Virus record (IMG/VR): IMGVR_UViG_3300006165_001776
Coordinates: 1 to 22,404 of that record
From: a virus
DNA length: 22,404 nt
Strand: one strand, 5' to 3'
Part shown: one piece after another, positions 1 through 7,225 of the stretch
Layout of the letters: every line of letters begins with the position of its first letter
Position numbering within the stretch: the stretch's first letter is position 1
The notes under the pieces: model-generated
Seen by the model: only the letters and a program-made list of their open reading frames with translations
The model's database searches: none
Told to the model about the DNA's origin: nothing
Program-made: the position numbers and the translations under genes

Positions 1-9
1 ACATTATAT

Positions 10-37
10 ATTATAAAGGTTTTTCAGAAAAAGTCAA
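10..37 (-). promoter_or_regulatory. Sigma70-type promoter leaving the window
   Basis: On the minus strand TTGACT (37..32) is followed by a 16-bp spacer and TATAAT (15..10). It lies just after the stop of the IscA-like gene and would drive genes left of the window. The -35 block sits in the 10-mer CTTGACTTTT, which also occurs at the two other promoter candidates near 4950 and 7220. A second TATAAT copy at 8..3 is less well spaced. Confidence 0.6.
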
Positions 38-79
38 GTAAAAAATGAACTATTTTACCTTATAGCGTGTATTTGTTGC

Positions 80-406
80 TTAAGCAGAGAAAGAAGAGCC
101 ACATCCGCAAGTCGCGGTTGCATTCGGGTTATTGAACTCAAAGCCCTTCCCGTTCAAGCCTCCCGAATAATCGAGAATGGTACCGTAAAGAAAGAGATAG
201 CTCTTCTTATCTACGTACAACTCTACGCCCATTGGTCCGGTAAACACTTTATCGCCGTCTTCAGCAGCTTCTGCAAAGTCTAGAGTATAGGTCAACCCAG
301 AGCATCCGCCCCCCTTGACTCCCACTCGAACTGATTTTCCAGTTCCGCCTTCACGGTCAACCAATTTTAATACTTGCTGTGCTGCTGCTTCGGTAATCTC
401 GATCAT
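80..406 (-). CDS. IscA/SufA/HesB-type iron-sulfur carrier protein
   Basis: This 108-aa protein belongs to the A-type Fe-S carrier family, which binds a [2Fe-2S] or [4Fe-4S] cluster or iron and passes it to apo-enzymes in the cytoplasm. The three family cysteines are visible: C35 in GGGCSGLTY, and C100 and C102 in the C-terminal CGCGSSFSA. Length and end position match bacterial IscA/SufA. The start at 406 is chosen because GGAGGA lies 4 nt upstream and MIEIT is a normal family N-terminus; the open frame continues to 451 but would overlap the RNR end. It begins 14 bp after the RNR stop, so it is the last gene of that operon. HesB/IscA-like genes are known as auxiliary genes in marine phages. 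The client is unknown; the RNR itself has no Fe-S cluster. Confidence 0.9.
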   Translation of the reverse strand: MIEITEAAAQQVLKLVDREGGTGKSVRVGVKGGGCSGLTYTLDFAEAAEDGDKVFTGPMGVELYVDKKSYLFLYGTILDYSGGLNGKGFEFNNPNATATCGCGSSFSA

Positions 407-420
407 GAGTTCCTCCGTTG

Positions 421-2289
421 TTAAGTGATCTCGCACTGCCCACCAGAACAAGCCAGTTCTCCAGACAAATCTGTATTGTCCTCGACTTCTACCACCTTAG
501 TCAAATCAACTTCGGTTAGGCTCTCTAGCATAGCCTCGTAGGTTTCCTTGGAGCAGTCCTCGAAAGGAGCCTGTTTGTAAGAATGATCCGAGAATGGAAG
601 AACAGACAAGCCGTTATAAACATCTCGATTGTCCCACATCCATTCACCAATATCTGCCCACTCTGCTTCCTTGATAGAGATGGTGGCTGATACATTGTGG
701 GTGTTCTGACCATTCCTAGTTCCCGGCTTCACCCATTCTGTGCTTACCTTAGCAACTCGTTTGAGTAACTGTAGTGCGCTCTCTGTTCTTAGAATCGCAC
801 CCTCTGGGGCTTTCTGGGGGATAGAGATGACCGCTGTATCATGAGGTCTAAAATATTCGTCCTCTACCATATCTGGATGATATAGAGCTAGATAGGTATA
901 GATTGCCTCGTTCTTGCCTACTCGGAGACGACGGATGTAATAATCGTTGTGCCATGCATGGATGCCGCTGGATGTTCCCAGAGTCAAAGAGGTTGTACCT
1001 GCTGGCTTAACTGTTGTAGTTCTGGCTGCTGCCTTAACTCCGATGATCTTTGCGACTCTCTTGTTTTCCATCTTAACGACAGAACAGGCTTCCTTCGTAT
1101 CTAAGTTGAGAATCTTGCCGGAAGCAATCCCAGTCATACTAACACCGATCAGCGCGTCTTTCTCTGTTGTGGTTCGCCATACATCGCGCAAGTAGTGGAA
1201 ATCAGAGTAGCCAGCCTGAAGTGTTCCAATGAACGAAGCGGCTTTCACCCTGCTATTCAACTCACCCTGACTCTCTACATCACTTACATTCACCTCTGTT
1301 AAGTTGCAGAACTGGTATGGTCGGAGGGCTATCTCGCAGCAAGGATTGGTACCCCAGTCTTTATCATTTGAAAAATAAAAACCCGGCTCTCCGCTGCCTG
1401 ATTCTTTTACCCTTTCCCAAAGATCTTGGAAAAATTCTTTGGTAATTCTGTGGCGAAGTAGCACAACTGAGTTGTTTGATCTCCCTCTCTGTGGGTTCTT
1501 CTCCCACCAGTTGCCTGTCTTGGCAGATAACATTTCTTGGTCATCGGCTGAAAACAAAGAGATCAGGGCTGCTCGACGGATACCCCCAGCCAAGACCGCA
1601 TCTGCGATGTGGCAAATCATATCGTGAACTTCAATCGTACTCAACCTGTCGCCGTTCTCCTTCTCTTCGAGCATCCCCTGAAGTTTAACCAAGCACTCGT
1701 TGAGGGGCTGTGGACCGGGAGCCTTGCCTCCAGATGTAACCAAGAGAGCGCCCTTTGGTCTAATGTCTGAGTAATCAAATCGCAGCTTGGAACCCCCGAA
1801 GAAGTAAGAACGGACTAGTGTCTTGACCGCATCTGCCCACCCTTCGATGGAATCATTTACCAAGAATCGTCGTGCCCTCTTGGATACCGGCTTGTTGATA
1901 GCTGGTAGTTTCTCTACGTGGTGCATCTGTACGCTATAGCCAACCCCAGTACCTCCTAAGAGGAGGAACATGATCTCCCCAAAGGCATGCCAGTCGTCAA
2001 TTGGAGCAAATGCACAATTATAAATACGGTTGGGGGCGACTTCAATAGGTTTGCCCCCAAACTGCATTGAGCGCATAGAGGGCAACACCTTCTTATTATA
2101 TACCATCTCGTAGGCACCGTTGATCTCGTCTTCCAGTTCCGGGTATTTCTTTACGTGCATAGCTTTGTTTCTATCCACAATCTCTTCCCAAGTTTCCCTT
2201 CGTTCTTTTTGAGAGAGATATCTTGCATACTTCATGTGAACAGTGATATCAGATAAAATGTCTCTTGCTACTTTATTCTTGCCTGTCAT
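421..2289 (-). CDS. nrdJ: Class II (adenosylcobalamin-dependent) ribonucleotide reductase, RTPR-like
   Basis: This 622-aa enzyme reduces ribonucleotides to deoxyribonucleotides using a radical from coenzyme B12, supplying dNTPs without oxygen or a second subunit. The active site follows Lactobacillus RTPR. The finger-loop motif NPCCE (315-319) gives the Asn, the thiyl-radical Cys (C317) and the Glu. C328 lies 11 residues later, as in RTPR, and pairs with C92 (NCAFAP) as the reducible pair. PAGTTSLTLGTSSGIH (429-444) is the conserved phosphate-binding segment. The C-terminal CSGGQC (C614, C619) is the swinging dithiol. The protein is shorter than the roughly 740-aa bacterial RTPR, as phage members often are. 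An additional Cys (C318) sits beside the radical Cys. The start ATG has AAGGGA upstream, in a 22-bp gap after the helicase gene. Activity would depend on host cobalamin. Confidence 0.95.
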   Translation of the reverse strand: MTGKNKVARDILSDITVHMKYARYLSQKERRETWEEIVDRNKAMHVKKYPELEDEINGAYEMVYNKKVLPSMRSMQFGGKPIEVAPNRIYNCAFAPIDDWHAFGEIMFLLLGGTGVGYSVQMHHVEKLPAINKPVSKRARRFLVNDSIEGWADAVKTLVRSYFFGGSKLRFDYSDIRPKGALLVTSGGKAPGPQPLNECLVKLQGMLEEKENGDRLSTIEVHDMICHIADAVLAGGIRRAALISLFSADDQEMLSAKTGNWWEKNPQRGRSNNSVVLLRHRITKEFFQDLWERVKESGSGEPGFYFSNDKDWGTNPCCEIALRPYQFCNLTEVNVSDVESQGELNSRVKAASFIGTLQAGYSDFHYLRDVWRTTTEKDALIGVSMTGIASGKILNLDTKEACSVVKMENKRVAKIIGVKAAARTTTVKPAGTTSLTLGTSSGIHAWHNDYYIRRLRVGKNEAIYTYLALYHPDMVEDEYFRPHDTAVISIPQKAPEGAILRTESALQLLKRVAKVSTEWVKPGTRNGQNTHNVSATISIKEAEWADIGEWMWDNRDVYNGLSVLPFSDHSYKQAPFEDCSKETYEAMLESLTEVDLTKVVEVEDNTDLSGELACSGGQCEIT

Positions 2290-2311
2290 TCGTTTGTTCC
2301 CTTTGGTTGAT

Positions 2312-3655
2312 TTATAGCGTCTTGTACTTTACTCTCATTGATTCTTTCTGTTCCTTAACAGTCGGGGCAGCGCTGCTTTCCATTGTTCCCAGAGATAAAA
2401 CCTCTATGCTAACATTGGAGGCATCCATCCTGATTGGATAAATAATATTATCAGGACCGTTCCTGTTCTTGGCTACGTAGATCCTGCCCTTGTTGGTGGC
2501 TCTGTCTTCTTGTGTTCTGGACAGGGAGAAGATAAAATCAGCCACAAAACATTTGTTAAAAGATTCCGAGATGGCTTCCATTGTGACAACTTCGGCATTA
2601 ATACCGCTTCGATTGGTTTGTGAAGCTGTCCAAATTGGGCACTCATGGACCTGAGCTATTCCACGGAGTTCTTCATAAATAGATTCCAAATCGTGTCTTT
2701 TCTCACTTAATCTATTATTACCTATTGGTCTAAGCAAATCAGCATAGTCGACAATGATCATGTCTACCTTCATTCCCTTGGATTTGACTTTCTCTAAATG
2801 ATTTTTAATTGTTGCAGTAGTCGCTGATTTCGTTGGATACTCCTTGATTATAACATTACCCTCAATGTCTTTAATCTTTTCGAAGATTTGATCTTTGAAC
2901 TGGAACATTTCGTTTAATCTTAATCCAGTAATACAACTATCATAACGACCGGCGATGGAAGTGTCAGACATCTCAAGGCTATAATGAATAACCGTTTTGC
3001 CCAGTTTTACCGCTTCCGCTCCCAAATGAACCAGAGCCATAGACTTACCAGCACCAGTTGGAGCAATGACCACACCCATTTCTCCACTTCCTAAGCCATC
3101 CTTGCAAATTGCATCTATTTCTTTCCAACCAGTTGTGATTGGATTCCTTTGTTTAAACTTAAATCTTTCTTCAAAGTCCAACTTATAGTCATGACCGAAG
3201 TCGTTGTCGTTTCCCAGTTTCAAAGCTTCATTGATTACCGTGCTGATCTCATCAAATGAAGAACGGTTAAGAAGTTTGACCGATTTCATCATTGCCTCTT
3301 TTAATTTCTGCTTCTTGCAGAATTCAAGCGATGTTTCCTTGACATAATCACAGTCTTCAACAATGGAGGAATCCTTAAGAACACCAAGCAAATACTCCTT
3401 AGCCTGTTCTTTTACAACCTCATCATCAATATTATTTCTAATAAGGCTAGCCATAATCTTTAAAGAAGGATAGACCTCATATTTTTCCTTGTATTGGTAT
3501 ATGCTTCGCACTAATGTCTGAAGGTATTTAAACTCCAGAAAGCTCACATCTATAACCTCGCCGATTTGATCTGCGAAAGGTCTCTCGGTCAAAATGAGGT
3601 ATACCAACTTATCTTGAAATATCTTACCAAATTTTGAGAAATCCGTATTTTCCAT
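2312..3655 (-). CDS. DnaB/T4 gp41-like replicative DNA helicase
   Basis: This 447-aa RecA-fold hexameric helicase should unwind DNA at the phage fork. The N-terminal half (to about 165) is a helical DnaB-N-like domain. The motor domain follows: Walker A APTGAGKS (198-205), catalytic Glu in YSLEMS (E228), Walker B MIIVDYADLL (299-308), the sensor motif TASQTNRS (343-350), and a probable arginine finger in VAKNRNG (R398). Length matches T4 gp41 and DnaB. It lies 56 bp after the 5' nuclease gene, a gap filled by a possible 18-codon mini-ORF whose stop overlaps this ATG (TAATG). Its Shine-Dalgarno GAAGGA is inside that mini-ORF, so translation may be coupled. No primase gene is visible in this window. 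Confidence 0.93.
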   Translation of the reverse strand: MENTDFSKFGKIFQDKLVYLILTERPFADQIGEVIDVSFLEFKYLQTLVRSIYQYKEKYEVYPSLKIMASLIRNNIDDEVVKEQAKEYLLGVLKDSSIVEDCDYVKETSLEFCKKQKLKEAMMKSVKLLNRSSFDEISTVINEALKLGNDNDFGHDYKLDFEERFKFKQRNPITTGWKEIDAICKDGLGSGEMGVVIAPTGAGKSMALVHLGAEAVKLGKTVIHYSLEMSDTSIAGRYDSCITGLRLNEMFQFKDQIFEKIKDIEGNVIIKEYPTKSATTATIKNHLEKVKSKGMKVDMIIVDYADLLRPIGNNRLSEKRHDLESIYEELRGIAQVHECPIWTASQTNRSGINAEVVTMEAISESFNKCFVADFIFSLSRTQEDRATNKGRIYVAKNRNGPDNIIYPIRMDASNVSIEVLSLGTMESSAAPTVKEQKESMRVKYKTL

Positions 3656-3711
3656 TACATTCCTTCTAATAATTTATATTCTCTTACCCACTCTCGCGTT
3701 CTTCCATTCAT
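3655..3711 (-). CDS. Possible 18-aa mini-ORF coupling nuclease and helicase
   Basis: An 18-codon frame, beginning MNGRTREWVREY and ending LLEGM, fills the gap between the 5' nuclease and helicase genes exactly. Its ATG directly follows the nuclease stop (TAAATG), its stop overlaps the helicase start (TAATG), and GGGGGA lies 4 nt before the ATG. It could be a leader peptide that couples translation of the two genes, or chance. The frame is too short for recognition by composition, and no function is proposed. Confidence 0.35.
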   Translation of the reverse strand: MNGRTREWVREYKLLEGM

Positions 3712-4677
3712 TTATCCCCCTTTGTTTTCTACTGTTATTCTGTTTAAAAGAGTAAATAGATCATTCCAGTCGTAAGCGCCGAAGCCATCCTCAATCATCA
3801 TTGCCCTTACCCCGGTCTTGTTGAAGGCAAGTTCCGGGTTGCCTATCATTCGCCTAATGTGTTGGGCACTTTGGGCTGAGATGCAAGGAGCGTAGAGTTG
3901 CATCATCTTATAATTCTTTTCGATTAGATCTTTATTTTCTATTATGTTCTTGAAGACTTTTAGTTTGCTATCAGCGTTCTCGGCATAATCCACAAGCTCT
4001 TGGATTGTGTAAGCTTTCTCCTCGGATAGAAAGGGGAAACGCTTGGATATGGTAGCAAGACCTGCGCCGCCTACTCCGGGTAGGTTGTCGCTCTTGTCAC
4101 CTGCGATTGCTCGGGCTAATGCGAAGTTGGTCGGGTGGATTTGGAACTGCTCCAAGATCCTCTTCTTGTTTAAAATTTCTTTTTGGATTGGTCTGTAAAG
4201 AATAGTCGTGTCGTCGCACAACTGGATGAAGTCTTTATCAGAACTTAGAATGATTTTGTGATGCCCAGACAAAGCTTGGGACTGAGAGACTAGAGCGATG
4301 ATATCATCAGCCTCCACATTCTCGACATAAGACTGTAAGATCGGCAATTGATTCAAGTATTCAATAATCCTCTCCTGCTGCCAGTTCTTGTTGTCCTCCT
4401 GCTCGCCAGCAGTCATATTGTGTATGTCTCTGTTAAGACGAATAGGTTTTCTACCTGCCTTATAATTTTTATCCATACTCTTGCGCTTTTGTGAGCCGCC
4501 ATCCCAAGCAACAAAGATCAAGTCTGGGTTGATTATTCTGCAAACAGCTTGTAAAGATTTGATGAAACCCTTGGTGCCTCCGATTGGGTGCCCGTTGGTG
4601 GATAGACTGGGGTCTACAATGTAGTTTCTTATAAAAAGGTTCAGTGCGTCAATTAACAGTACTCTCTTATTCTTCAT
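3712..4677 (-). CDS. 5'-3' exonuclease / FEN-family flap nuclease (T4 RNase H or Pol I 5' domain type)
   Basis: This 321-aa metal-dependent nuclease would remove RNA primers and 5' flaps from lagging-strand fragments. The acidic metal ligands of the family are in order: D10 (LIDALN), D59 (VAWDGG), E122, D124 and D125 (VEADD), D147 and D149 (SSDKD), and D194 and D197 (AGDKSDNLPG). YKAGRKP (72-78) is the conserved basic arch segment. GVGGAG (201-206) is the helix-hairpin-helix that grips DNA. Standalone proteins of this type serve phages whose polymerase lacks a 5' nuclease, as here: the polymerase gene near 8049 has no such domain. Its start overlaps the end of the upstream small gene by 11 nt (translational coupling likely). 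A weak ribosome site (TTGGA) lies before the ATG. Confidence 0.92.
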   Translation of the reverse strand: MKNKRVLLIDALNLFIRNYIVDPSLSTNGHPIGGTKGFIKSLQAVCRIINPDLIFVAWDGGSQKRKSMDKNYKAGRKPIRLNRDIHNMTAGEQEDNKNWQQERIIEYLNQLPILQSYVENVEADDIIALVSQSQALSGHHKIILSSDKDFIQLCDDTTILYRPIQKEILNKKRILEQFQIHPTNFALARAIAGDKSDNLPGVGGAGLATISKRFPFLSEEKAYTIQELVDYAENADSKLKVFKNIIENKDLIEKNYKMMQLYAPCISAQSAQHIRRMIGNPELAFNKTGVRAMMIEDGFGAYDWNDLFTLLNRITVENKGG

Positions 4678-4852
4678 ATTCCAACTCGATGCTTAAGTCT
4701 TTGAGGATCTTTTCAAGTTCCTCAATTAGTTTGTCTTCATCGCTGGAGTTGGTGTAATTGTGTTCTTCGAGAGCATTTAAATAATAGAGAGCCTCATCAA
4801 TCAAGTCTCTCTTCTCTTCTAACTTCTCTCTAAGTCCTTCATAATCATTCAT
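4667..4852 (-). CDS. Small acidic helical protein, function unknown
   Basis: This 61-aa protein is rich in Glu, Leu, Asp and Lys. It reads as two amphipathic helices (about 3-30 and 37-58) separated by a polar turn with HNYTNSSDED, and probably forms a coiled coil or helical hairpin. No known family is recognised. It has a clear AAGGAG site 8-9 nt upstream and is the first gene after the promoter at 4954..4926. Its stop overlaps the start of the 5' nuclease gene by 11 nt. Its place at the head of a replication operon suggests an early or accessory role; this is inference. Confidence 0.7.
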   Translation of the reverse strand: MNDYEGLREKLEEKRDLIDEALYYLNALEEHNYTNSSDEDKLIEELEKILKDLSIELEYEE

Positions 4853-4925
4853 AGTAAAGTTCTCCTTAATCTTTTAGAACATAACTATGAATGATTTTTC
4901 TTTTTGACCTCCAACGATCTTGATT

Positions 4926-4954
4926 ATAATATCAAAGGATGTTGGAAAAGTCAA
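4926..4954 (-). promoter_or_regulatory. Sigma70-type promoter of the nuclease-helicase-RNR operon
   Basis: The minus strand shows TTGACT (4954..4949), a 17-bp spacer and TATTAT (4931..4926); an overlapping TATAAT at 4928..4923 has a 20-bp spacer. It lies in the gap after the lipoprotein gene and upstream of the 61-aa gene. Transcription would start near 4919 and could run through nuclease, helicase, RNR and IscA-like genes. It shares the CTTGACTTTT block with the other two candidates. The host RNA polymerase could read it, so these genes may be early. Confidence 0.65.
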
Positions 4955-4961
4955 GAAGTAT

Positions 4962-5228
4962 TTATCGATGTCGGTAAATTACTGTCTTTTTTTTCTTTGA
5001 ATGGTATTTGTATTTATAGATGACTTTGGTCTTTGTGATGTAGCGGGGCACATACTTAACTTTGGTCCTATACACATAGGTGGGGACGTGTTTAACTTTG
5101 GTTTTGTAAACGTATTTGGGGACATAGATACGCTTTTCGACGATGGTGGGCTGCTTTAGGTGATGCACTCTGATTGTGCAACCAGAGAGTAAAATAGCAG
5201 CGATAAGTCCAATTAATATATTCTTCAT
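4962..5228 (-). CDS. Small, very basic repeat lipoprotein
   Basis: This 88-aa protein starts with a lipoprotein signal: MKN, a hydrophobic segment (4-14) and the lipobox LLSGC with C17 as the acylated residue. The mature part is extremely basic and rich in Tyr, Val, Lys and Thr. Residues 35-70 are three tandem 12-residue repeats: YVPKYVYKTKVK, HVPTYVYRTKVK and YVPRYITKTKVI, followed by a Lys/Arg-rich tail. The alternating pattern suggests beta strands. The start has a strong AGGAGG site held in a hairpin loop. The gene sits between the recombinase and a promoter, an odd place for an envelope protein. Phage lipoproteins of similar size can block superinfection (T5 Llp) or act in lysis; either is only a guess here. 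No family is recognised. Confidence 0.8.
   Translation of the reverse strand: MKNILIGLIAAILLSGCTIRVHHLKQPTIVEKRIYVPKYVYKTKVKHVPTYVYRTKVKYVPRYITKTKVIYKYKYHSKKKKTVIYRHR
5019..5126 (-). repeat. Three tandem 36-bp (12-codon) repeats in the lipoprotein gene
   Basis: Codons 35-70 of the lipoprotein gene consist of three in-frame units of the pattern (Y/H)VPxY(V/I)xxTKV(K/I). The DNA copies keep blocks such as taactttggt on the plus strand (two copies), so the array probably arose by tandem duplication and then diverged. Confidence 0.8.
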
Positions 5229-5250
5229 TAGTGTAGCCTCCTATACTAAT
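5227..5250 (-). promoter_or_regulatory. Hairpin presenting the lipoprotein ribosome binding site
   Basis: On the minus strand ATTAGTATA (5250..5242) and TACACTAAT (5235..5227) form a 9-position stem with one A-C mismatch. The loop is GGAGGC, which is the Shine-Dalgarno, and the first two bases of the ATG lie in the stem. Such a structure could tune initiation. The stem is AT-rich, so its stability is uncertain. Confidence 0.4.
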
Positions 5251-5270
5251 TAGACGTATCGCTGGCTTAT

Positions 5271-6371
5271 TTATTCACCAGTTTCTTCATAAAAGTCTTT
5301 TGCTTTGCCAATACGCTTGTCAAACTTCTGGACTACTTCCTCATCCATCACATCGTAGACACGCTGCTTGAAAGCTGGGTCTTTCATCTTCTCATCCCAT
5401 TTGGCGGGCTGAAACTTTACTATCTTACCATCACCCATCTCTAACGAAAACCACGATCCGGCACTCGTCATGTAACTGGAACCTTTAATGGCTTCAAACA
5501 AACTTTGATCGTCTTGGACACCGATATCATCAGTACCCCATAAGATTTTAAAGTTGCATTGTCGACCCTGTGTTCCGAAACGGCTCTTCTCAAGTTTTAC
5601 CTTGACCTCTGATCCGATGCGAAAGCCACTGTCGTCGACGATGAACGATGCCTTAGCCTTGCGACCTGTTAACCAGATACGGAGGGAGTAAGCATAGATC
5701 ATTGCCTTGCCACCGGGAGTGACATAGGGAGTAGTCATTGCCTCGCTGGGGCTTCTGGTAATGTTACTCTTCAACTGGTTAAGCACCAAGAATGTTGACT
5801 GACTGTTCGCAATAGGAACAGTTAATTTGGACATTCCTTTGGCTAAGATACGAGCCTTTACTGCCATGGAAGATTGAGGATTAAAGTCTCCTTCCACGTC
5901 GGAAATAGCAGGTGTAAGAGCAAGAGAATCCCAGATGAAAAGCATACGATTTTCATTGTTGACCAGAAGATCCTCGATAGTTTCCAATACAAACTCAACA
6001 GACTGAGCCTGAACATATAGTACAGTACCAACATCGCAACCCGCCTTCTCTAGAAAGGTTGGATCAATTGCTGATTCCGAATCAAAGTAAATAACATCGA
6101 TCCCTTTCTTTTGTGCATTGGCTGCAACTTGTGCTGCCATGTATGATTTACCAGTCGCTTCTAGACCTGCGATCTCGGTTACTTTACCGACTGGTATACC
6201 TGCTAACTTTCCTTTGCAAACAATAGAATCAAGCCAGCGTGATCCTGTTGGGATCCAATCAATAACTTCGGTTGGATTTGCTTCATTTAGATTGTGTGCA
6301 ACAGTCATGCCCGCACGTTTATTAATCATCTTACGCATGTCTGTCATAGACAACTTGCCTACTTTGGTCAT
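5271..6371 (-). CDS. uvsX: RecA/UvsX-like recombinase
   Basis: This 366-aa ATP-dependent strand-exchange protein should form filaments on single-stranded DNA and support recombination-dependent replication and repair. The Walker A motif is GLEATGKS (69-76), the catalytic Glu is E99 in DSES, and Walker B is MLFIWDSL (143-150). Loop 1 (about 160-182) and loop 2 (about 199-222, with NQLKSNI and VTPGGKA) are the DNA-binding loops. Length and motif order fit T4 UvsX or a short RecA. The Walker A variant with EATGK is closer to UvsX-type proteins than to bacterial GPESSGKT. It follows the SSB gene but is separated from it by a strong terminator, so expression would rely on readthrough. AAGGAA lies 6 nt before the ATG. 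Confidence 0.93.
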   Translation of the reverse strand: MTKVGKLSMTDMRKMINKRAGMTVAHNLNEANPTEVIDWIPTGSRWLDSIVCKGKLAGIPVGKVTEIAGLEATGKSYMAAQVAANAQKKGIDVIYFDSESAIDPTFLEKAGCDVGTVLYVQAQSVEFVLETIEDLLVNNENRMLFIWDSLALTPAISDVEGDFNPQSSMAVKARILAKGMSKLTVPIANSQSTFLVLNQLKSNITRSPSEAMTTPYVTPGGKAMIYAYSLRIWLTGRKAKASFIVDDSGFRIGSEVKVKLEKSRFGTQGRQCNFKILWGTDDIGVQDDQSLFEAIKGSSYMTSAGSWFSLEMGDGKIVKFQPAKWDEKMKDPAFKQRVYDVMDEEVVQKFDKRIGKAKDFYEETGE

Positions 6372-6384
6372 AATATTTCCTTAT

Positions 6385-6414
6385 AAAAAAATAGGGGGGC
6401 TTTCGCCCCCCCTA
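6385..6414 (-). terminator. Rho-independent terminator after the SSB gene
   Basis: On the minus strand a GC-only stem (GGGGGGC paired with GCCCCCC) closes a GAAA tetraloop and is followed by TA and seven T residues (6391..6385). It starts 3 bp after the SSB stop and ends 13 bp before the recombinase start. It would let SSB be made in excess over UvsX. Confidence 0.88.
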
Positions 6415-6416
6415 GG

Positions 6417-7166
6417 TTATCCTGCCAGTTCTTTGAGGGCAGCTTCTACGTCATTAGAGGGTTCTGCTTTCCCTCCATACTTAGAAGTCTCGGATGAGAC
6501 AGTCTCTGCATCTACCTCAGAATTGAGGAACTCATCAAGGATGCTTTGCACATCTTTAGCGGATTTGCGCTCGAAAAGCGTATCCAAGTCTGGGACAGTG
6601 GCAACAATCTCCTGACATGCTTCATCACCATCTTCGCACAATGAGGAGGATTTACGTCGTGGCTGTACCTTTGTTTGCGGGTACATCATGCCGGGAGCCT
6701 TCCCATAAACAAGAACAAGATCTGTTCCCTCAATAGGATCGGTAATATCACCGTAGTCTGGATTAAGCACCAAGCTGAGAAGGTTCTCATATACAGTCTT
6801 TCCGTATCCCCAAACCTTAACACCTTCAGCTTCTTCTCCGCGAACGAGGACAGGAGAAAAGAAGCGCTGGCGGGCAAAGAGGGTTTTTGCCTGTGTTACA
6901 CTTTCATTCGACCCTTCATTGAAGAGCTTCGTAGCAAAGTTACACACAGGGCAATCATCCCCAAAGTTGCGCTTCGGGCAAAGGAAACCAGAACTGGCTC
7001 CTAGATTGTAGTGGAAGTGATGTTCCTTGAAGGGGTCTTCGTCAGGAGACGGAAGGATGCGGATAACATTCTCCCCATCCTGTGGTCGCCAGAAGTCGGA
7101 CTTCTTTCCACCCCTACCTTGAGCAGCACTAAGTTTTTGTTTCATCTTATCAATATTAATAGCCAT
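6417..7166 (-). CDS. gp32-like single-stranded DNA-binding protein
   Basis: This 249-aa protein should coat single-stranded DNA at the fork and during recombination, as T4 gp32 does. The N-terminal part (1-22) is basic. FWRPQDGENVIRILP (25-39) is typical of phage gp32-like OB folds. A zinc ribbon is visible: H50 or H52, C63, C72 and C75 (CPKRNFGDDCPVC), matching the one His, three Cys arrangement of T4 gp32. A basic stretch QPRRKSSS lies at about 168-175. The C-terminal 60 residues are acidic, as expected for partner contacts. It has its own consensus promoter at 7225..7197, an AAGGAGA site, and a terminator directly behind it, consistent with high stoichiometric expression. Confidence 0.88.
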   Translation of the reverse strand: MAINIDKMKQKLSAAQGRGGKKSDFWRPQDGENVIRILPSPDEDPFKEHHFHYNLGASSGFLCPKRNFGDDCPVCNFATKLFNEGSNESVTQAKTLFARQRFFSPVLVRGEEAEGVKVWGYGKTVYENLLSLVLNPDYGDITDPIEGTDLVLVYGKAPGMMYPQTKVQPRRKSSSLCEDGDEACQEIVATVPDLDTLFERKSAKDVQSILDEFLNSEVDAETVSSETSKYGGKAEPSNDVEAALKELAG

Positions 7167-7196
7167 TATTTCTCCTTTTTAAAAAATCATATACAC

Positions 7197-7225
7197 ATTA
7201 TAAGCGATCTAAAATCAAAAGTCAA
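7197..7225 (-). promoter_or_regulatory. Strong sigma70-type promoter of the SSB gene
   Basis: TTGACT (7225..7220), exactly 17 bp of spacer, and a perfect TATAAT (7202..7197) on the minus strand. The TGA stop of the upstream tubulin-like gene (7224..7222) is inside the -35 hexamer. It is the best match to consensus of the three promoters that share CTTGACTTTT. Confidence 0.75.

Noticed and set aside
407-451. Longer IscA-like protein starting at 451
   Set aside because: It would overlap the RNR C-terminus; a strong GGAGGA site and the family N-terminus support 406.
6118-6615. 165-aa plus-strand frame across recombinase and SSB genes
   Set aside because: It is the shadow of two well-supported minus-strand genes and crosses their terminator; its translation resembles no protein family.
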